From CAWBRT01 sp050015355 (lineage in GTDB: Bacteria > Acidobacteriota > Terriglobia > Terriglobales > Acidobacteriaceae): DNA of 64,000 nt. The notes below the pieces were generated by a model, which worked only from the letters and a program-made list of their open reading frames with translations, searched no databases and had not been told where the DNA came from. Each line of letters starts with the position of its first letter. The stretch's first letter is position 1. The position numbers were made by a program, and so were the translations under genes. The DNA lies in the NCBI GenBank assembly GCA_050015355.1, contig JBEKBO010000008.1, positions 9,881 to 73,880 of the forward strand, given 5' to 3'. This document shows positions 59,790 through 64,000 of the stretch, piece by piece.

Positions 59790-62654
59790 ATGAGGCTCAA
59801 GCACGTGTTTGTACTGGCGCCACTGCTGCTGTTTGCGGTAATTGCCGGCGCTGCCGATACGCAACTCAAGGAGATTTCGGTAACGGCCCAGGGTGGCGCG
59901 ACCGTAGTGGCGATTGAAACCGCGGGACCGTTCACGCACAGCGAGTATCGGCCACAGCCTTCGATGGTGCTGGTGGACTTGCAGAAAGTCTCGTCCAGCG
60001 CCCTGAAGCAGCGTCAGCGCAGCCTCGACTCGCCGGCGGTGAAAAGCTATCGGGTGCTTGAATACAAGAGCGTTGGGGGCATCGAGGTCACGCGGATCGA
60101 GTTGACCGTGACGGACACAACCAAGCTCCAGGTCAAGGAAACCAAGAACGGGTTGCAATTGTCGTTTACGGCAGGTGGCTCGACGGCTGCATCGCAGGCA
60201 TCCCCGGCGGCGGCCAAGCCTGCGGCAACGCCGGTGGCGGCGCCTAAGCCGGCGGCATCCCCGGCTCAGACAGCGGCTGCAAAGCCTGCACCGGCGCCGG
60301 CTCCTAAGCCGACGGCCAGCGTGCCAGCCAAGCCTGTACCGAACAAGGAATCCGCGTCTTCGCCAGTGACGATCCGCAACGTCGGGGTGGTTCGCACCAG
60401 CGCGGGCGTGGCGGTTGAAATCGAAGGGGCGAAGACGGCCAGAACGTTGCGGCTGAGCGATCCGGAGCGGCTGGTGGTTGACATCGACAATTCGGTCACG
60501 GCCAGCAAGCAAACCATCGCGGTAAATGCGGCCGATCTGAAGTCGGTCCGCGTCTCGCAGTTCCAGTTGACTCCTCCCGTCACGCGCGTAGTGCTCGATC
60601 TTACCGGGCCGCGTGAATTCGACGTCTCCAACAGGGGCAACAAGCTGGTGGTCACCGTGTTGCCGCCGAGGGCGGCATCGTCAGCCAGCAGCACCGTGGC
60701 CCCACCAAGTCCGAAGGTCGAAGCGCCTGCACCTGTGGCGCAAACGGCATCGCCGGAGGTCAACCCAGTTTCAGCAGCGGCGACCCCGGCAGCAGCGCCC
60801 CCGGCGGCGCCCTCGGCGGCGGCGGTGGCCTTCGCCAACCCGACGCAGGCGGCTCCGGCGAACAGTCAGCCAGCGCCGGTGCTACACCCGGTAGGAGCAG
60901 CATTCCCAGACGAGACCGTGGTTACCGTGGTTGCGAAAAAAGACAAAGAGACTGCCCCGCCTCAGAGTCCCGCCGCGCCGGTGCCGGCGCAAGCCCGGAA
61001 GGATGCGGCGCCCCCGGTGCAAACGGCGACTCAAACTCCGGCTCCGCAAGCCGTCCCGGCCGTGCAGAGCGGCGCTTCCGGAGAAGGCCAGGCAAAGGTT
61101 GTGCCGGCGACATTGAGCGTTCCCAAGGAACAGCCAGGCGGCAGTGAGAAGAATGCGGACTATGTCTTTGTGTCGCCGGAATTCAAGAAGCAGGACACGC
61201 CGTCTGCCCCTGCCGCAGCAAATCCGGCCGGTACGCGGGCGAACGAGGCGGCGACGACCGTCGCGCAAGACCGTCCGCCGGCGCTGCCTGCGCCAGCGCA
61301 GCCGCAGCAGCCGCAGAAGCCGGAGCCAGCGGCGAACCTCGCGCTTGAGCAGCAGAAGGCAAGTGCCACCCCCGCGGCTCCAACAGCGGCCAAGAAGTAC
61401 AGCGGCGAGCCGATATCGGTGAACCTGAAGGATGTAGACCTGAAGGACTTCTTCCGGCTGATTCACGAGATCAGCGGCCTCAACATCGTCCTCGACCCGA
61501 ACGTCAGGGGCACGCTTACGCTGGTGCTGGACGACGTGCCGTGGGATCAGGCGCTTGACGTGGTATTGCACAACAACGGCCTGGGACGCGAGTTGGAAGG
61601 CAATATTCTGCGGATCGCGGCGCTGGACACCTTCCGCAAGGAAGCCGAGGAGCAGCGCGCGCGGACCGATGCGCAGGCGCTGGCAGTCGCCAAGATTACG
61701 GTTACCCGCTTCCTCAGCTACGGGCGCGCCAAGGATGTCATGCCGACCATCAAGAAACTGCTGTCGGCACGCGGCGAAGTGCTCGCGGATGATCGCACGA
61801 ACGCTTTAATCATCAGCGATATCCCGAGCATCATTCCCGGCATCGACCGTCTGATTACGCAGCTTGACCGCAAGACGATGCAAGTGGAAATCGAAGCCCG
61901 CGTAGTGTCGGCCACGCGGAACTTCGCCCAGCAGTTCGGGACGCAGCTCGGGTTCGCCTGGGGCAATGGATCGACGTCGATTGGCGGCAATCCCTCGACT
62001 GGACTCAGCACGCAAACCTATACGTCGTCTTCAGGGTCGTTCCCTTACTTCACCAGCGCCGGCAGCATCCCGCTGTTCTCGAATCTGGCGCCAAGCGGAA
62101 ATACGAGTGGATTAGCCTTTTCGACCGCGGTAGGCAACTACCGGGTGGACGCTCTGCTTTCCGCCGCCGAGTCGCGCGGTCTGGTGAAAGTGCTGTCCCG
62201 GCCGCGAGTGGTGACGCAGAACAACGTGACGGCGGTGGTGCGCCAAGGCTACCGAATTCCGATTGTGACGCAGAGCCAGCTCGGCGGACCGGCGACTACG
62301 AGTTACATCGACGCCTTTCTGCGGCTGACTGTCACGCCGCAGATCACGATCGAGAATACGATCTTCCTCGCGGTCGACGTGGAAAACACGACCCCGGACT
62401 TCGGCAATTCCAGCACTACGGTAGGCGGCAATCCCAGCTTGCTGACGCAGCAGGCGACGACGCAGGTTCTGGTCAGCGATGGCGGAACGGTGGTCATCGG
62501 CGGCGTCATTCAGACCTCGAGTTCGATCAACGTGCAGCAGGTGCCATGGCTTGGCAACATTCCGATACTCGGCAATCTGTTCAAGAGCCGGTCGGTGTCA
62601 ACCAGCACGCAGGAGCTGATCTTCATCCTGAGTCCTAAAATCGTCCAGACGTAA
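59790..62654 (+). CDS. pilQ: Type IV pilus secretin PilQ
   Basis: A 954-residue outer-membrane secretin: a signal peptide (about 1-21) and two AMIN-type domains (about 28-125 and 190-290) separated by a long Ala/Pro-rich linker. A second Ala/Pro/Gln-rich linker spans about 300-535. An STN/N0 domain follows (PISVNLKDVDLKDFFRLIHE), then an N1 domain and the secretin core ending in VPWLGNIPILGNLFKSRS. It forms the pore for pilus extrusion. The linkers are unusually long and repetitive. AGGAGA lies about 6 bases before the ATG. Confidence 0.96.
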   Translation: MRLKHVFVLAPLLLFAVIAGAADTQLKEISVTAQGGATVVAIETAGPFTHSEYRPQPSMVLVDLQKVSSSALKQRQRSLDSPAVKSYRVLEYKSVGGIEVTRIELTVTDTTKLQVKETKNGLQLSFTAGGSTAASQASPAAAKPAATPVAAPKPAASPAQTAAAKPAPAPAPKPTASVPAKPVPNKESASSPVTIRNVGVVRTSAGVAVEIEGAKTARTLRLSDPERLVVDIDNSVTASKQTIAVNAADLKSVRVSQFQLTPPVTRVVLDLTGPREFDVSNRGNKLVVTVLPPRAASSASSTVAPPSPKVEAPAPVAQTASPEVNPVSAAATPAAAPPAAPSAAAVAFANPTQAAPANSQPAPVLHPVGAAFPDETVVTVVAKKDKETAPPQSPAAPVPAQARKDAAPPVQTATQTPAPQAVPAVQSGASGEGQAKVVPATLSVPKEQPGGSEKNADYVFVSPEFKKQDTPSAPAAANPAGTRANEAATTVAQDRPPALPAPAQPQQPQKPEPAANLALEQQKASATPAAPTAAKKYSGEPISVNLKDVDLKDFFRLIHEISGLNIVLDPNVRGTLTLVLDDVPWDQALDVVLHNNGLGRELEGNILRIAALDTFRKEAEEQRARTDAQALAVAKITVTRFLSYGRAKDVMPTIKKLLSARGEVLADDRTNALIISDIPSIIPGIDRLITQLDRKTMQVEIEARVVSATRNFAQQFGTQLGFAWGNGSTSIGGNPSTGLSTQTYTSSSGSFPYFTSAGSIPLFSNLAPSGNTSGLAFSTAVGNYRVDALLSAAESRGLVKVLSRPRVVTQNNVTAVVRQGYRIPIVTQSQLGGPATTSYIDAFLRLTVTPQITIENTIFLAVDVENTTPDFGNSSTTVGGNPSLLTQQATTQVLVSDGGTVVIGGVIQTSSSINVQQVPWLGNIPILGNLFKSRSVSTSTQELIFILSPKIVQT

Positions 62655-62680
62655 CGTTGTTTTCAGTCTTCGTCTCTGCC

Positions 62681-62712
62681 GAGGGGCTGCTTTCGCGGCC
62701 CCTCATTTTTTT
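62681..62712 (+). terminator. Intrinsic terminator after pilQ
   Basis: The stem GAGGGGC (62681-62687) pairs with GCCCCTC (62698-62704) around a 10-base loop and is followed by ATTTTTTT. It closes the pilus operon 26 bases after the pilQ stop. Confidence 0.88.
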
Positions 62713-62717
62713 GGGCG

Positions 62718-62841
62718 AGAGCAATTCCATAGTCGGTATACCCCTATCCGGCGATCCGCACCGGACGCGTTTCGGAAGGATTTGAACGGTGGTATTCGGT
62801 CTACCCCAACACGCGCAACTACGGCGCATGCTGGGGACCCG
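62718..62841. repeat. Remnant of the GGTATACCCC element and a hairpin repeat
   Basis: The first 26 bases (GAGCAATTCC...GGTATACCCC) repeat those at 7481 with two mismatches. A CTACCCCAACACGCGC...GGGGACCC hairpin follows at 62801-62841, immediately upstream of the aminopeptidase gene. Confidence 0.78.
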
Positions 62842-62852
62842 CGCCATATACA

Positions 62853-63932
62853 ATGACCAGCATGGACTACTCTGGACGGCAGGAGCGGCTGCAACTCGAG
62901 CTGCAACGCCTGAAGCTGGATGCGATTCTGATTACGCATTTGCCGAACGTGCGCTATCTGACGGGCTTTACGGGCAGCGCTGCCGCACTGCTGATGGGCA
63001 GCCGGCCGGTTTTGGTCACCGATGGCCGCTACGCCGAGCAGGCACGCAAGCAAGTGGCACATCCGCGAGTGGTGATCAACAAAGGCGGTTCGCTGAAGGG
63101 AGCAGCACGGGAAATTGCGGCGCGCAAACTTTCCCGTTTGGGTATTGAAGCCGAGCACGTGACGGTGGCCACGCGCTCGCTGCTGGCTCGCGAACTGCGC
63201 GGATCGAAACTGATCGCGACCTCCGGCGTGGTCGAGGGATTGCGAATGCTGAAGGACCCGGAAGAGGTCGATGCCATTCGCGAAGCGGTGCTGCTGGGAG
63301 GACGCCTGTTGCCACTTGTGCTGCGGGCGCTGCGCCCCGGGCGCTCGGAAGCGGACGTGGCGGCGCGACTCGAGTACGCGGCACGCCGCGCCGGGGCCGA
63401 GCGCATGTCGTTCGAAACGATTGTCGCATCCGGTCCGCGGTCGGCGCTGCCGCACGGCATCGCTTCGGAGGCGCTGCTGCCAAAGCTGGGATTCGTAGTC
63501 CTCGATTACGGTGTTATACTGCACGGTTATTGCTCCGACATGACCCGCACGGTTCATCTGGGCAAGCCCAGCGGGCAAGAAAGAGGCTGGTACAGTGCGG
63601 TGCTGGAGGCGCAGCTTGCGGCGATATCCGTCGTCAGCCCCGGCGCGAAGTTGTCGGAGGTCGATAAGGCTGCGCGATCGGTGCTGAAGAGCTCGAAGCT
63701 GGAGAAGTTCTTCACGCACTCGACTGGACATGGGGTGGGATTAGAGGTCCACGAACCGCCTCGTGTGGCTGCCAACCAGGACGGCGCACTTAAGCCAGGG
63801 ATGGTGATTACCATCGAACCAGGGATTTATGTGCCGGGTAAGGGTGGCATTCGCATCGAGGACATGGTGCTGGTCACCAGCCGCGGCTACGAGCTTTTGA
63901 CGTCCGCCAGAAAAGATCTTGTGGAACTTTGA
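62853..63932 (+). CDS. Xaa-Pro aminopeptidase family protein (peptidase M24)
   Basis: A 359-residue metallopeptidase. The N-terminal creatinase-like domain (LDAILITHLPNVRYLTGFTG, residues about 20-40) is followed by the pita-bread catalytic domain. The metal ligands are in LDYGVILHGYCSDMTRTV (two Asp), THSTGHGVGLEVHE (His), MVITIEPGIYV (Glu) and IRIEDMVLV (Glu). It removes N-terminal residues before proline. Start is uncertain between ATG 62853 and 62862; no clear ribosome site, and a hairpin repeat ends 12 bases upstream. Confidence 0.93.
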   Translation: MTSMDYSGRQERLQLELQRLKLDAILITHLPNVRYLTGFTGSAAALLMGSRPVLVTDGRYAEQARKQVAHPRVVINKGGSLKGAAREIAARKLSRLGIEAEHVTVATRSLLARELRGSKLIATSGVVEGLRMLKDPEEVDAIREAVLLGGRLLPLVLRALRPGRSEADVAARLEYAARRAGAERMSFETIVASGPRSALPHGIASEALLPKLGFVVLDYGVILHGYCSDMTRTVHLGKPSGQERGWYSAVLEAQLAAISVVSPGAKLSEVDKAARSVLKSSKLEKFFTHSTGHGVGLEVHEPPRVAANQDGALKPGMVITIEPGIYVPGKGGIRIEDMVLVTSRGYELLTSARKDLVEL

Positions 63933-64000
63933 AACGCGGCTGCATTGGTATCCCACATCTGCTAACTGCGGCGGATGCGGGGCGCCGCCGTACCAGGGTT
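63933..64000. other. Window end, no gene seen
   Basis: The last 68 bases contain GC-rich sequence (a TGCGGCGGATGCGGGGCGCC stretch) but no identifiable start; the next gene lies outside the window. Confidence 0.5.

Overview
The window looks like a chromosomal segment of a Gram-negative, Acidobacteriota-type bacterium (inference). The base composition is about 58-60% GC. It carries outer-membrane and envelope genes (a TamB-like translocation module, KdsA for Kdo, a PilMNOPQ type IV pilus set with a secretin), a GatCA amidotransferase, a complete ISC iron-sulfur operon and a DUF2934 protein. It is also full of short hairpin and MITE-like repeats. No rRNA, CRISPR array or prophage is visible. One tRNA gene (Arg, anticodon TCT) is present.

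Layout. 1-3.0 kb: 3' end of tamB, a small hypothetical gene, a DUF2934 protein and a lone receiver-domain protein. 3.2-7.4 kb: cytochrome c maturation cluster ccmF-ccmH-ccmI-like plus a secreted carboxypeptidase-regulatory-like protein, coupled by short overlaps. 7.7-13.8 kb: orphan MoxR ATPase, small zinc-binding protein, GT2 glycosyltransferase, HD-GYP response regulator, secreted protein and a dicarboxylate symporter. 14-19.2 kb: PdxA-like dehydrogenase, then gatA-gatC-DUF721 and a tRNA nucleotidyltransferase on the minus strand. 19.3-21.4 kb: a RAYT transposase surrounded by its REP hairpins, then tsaD. 22.2-29.1 kb: ISC operon in the order Rrf2 regulator-iscS-iscU-iscA-hscB-cupin-hscA-fdx-iscX. 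The regulator is preceded by a clear inverted repeat. 29.2-31.3 kb: a coupled minus-strand pair, a gene-poor AT-richer stretch and two small membrane proteins. 31.4-34.7 kb: yraN, galT and a class III aminotransferase. 35.4-40.7 kb: kdsA and pyrG on the minus strand, separated by about 2.6 kb that holds two small cysteine-rich proteins and a large protein with a PD-(D/E)XK-like C-terminal region. 41-45 kb: secreted protein, ECF sigma factor with zinc-finger anti-sigma partner, aroK and an overlapping secreted protein. 45-56 kb: acyl-CoA dehydrogenase, tRNA-Arg, two transporters, nitrilase, AhpD-like protein, FmdB zinc ribbon, YheT-type hydrolase and malic enzyme. 56.6-62.7 kb: an excisionase-type HTH gene followed by pilMNOPQ, ending in a good intrinsic terminator. 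62.8-63.9 kb: an M24 aminopeptidase.

Most genes are housekeeping. The less ordinary content is (i) the unrecognised nuclease-like gene between pyrG and kdsA, (ii) the repeat ecology: RAYT with REPs, a MITE-like family with about 210-bp full elements, and a second element nested inside one copy with a TA duplication, (iii) a small divergent operon whose first product resembles the RNA polymerase omega N-terminus, and (iv) unusual insertions in KdsA and the CCA-adding enzyme. Several genes (RAYT, the YheT-type hydrolase, malic enzyme) have a terminus overlapped by a repeat.
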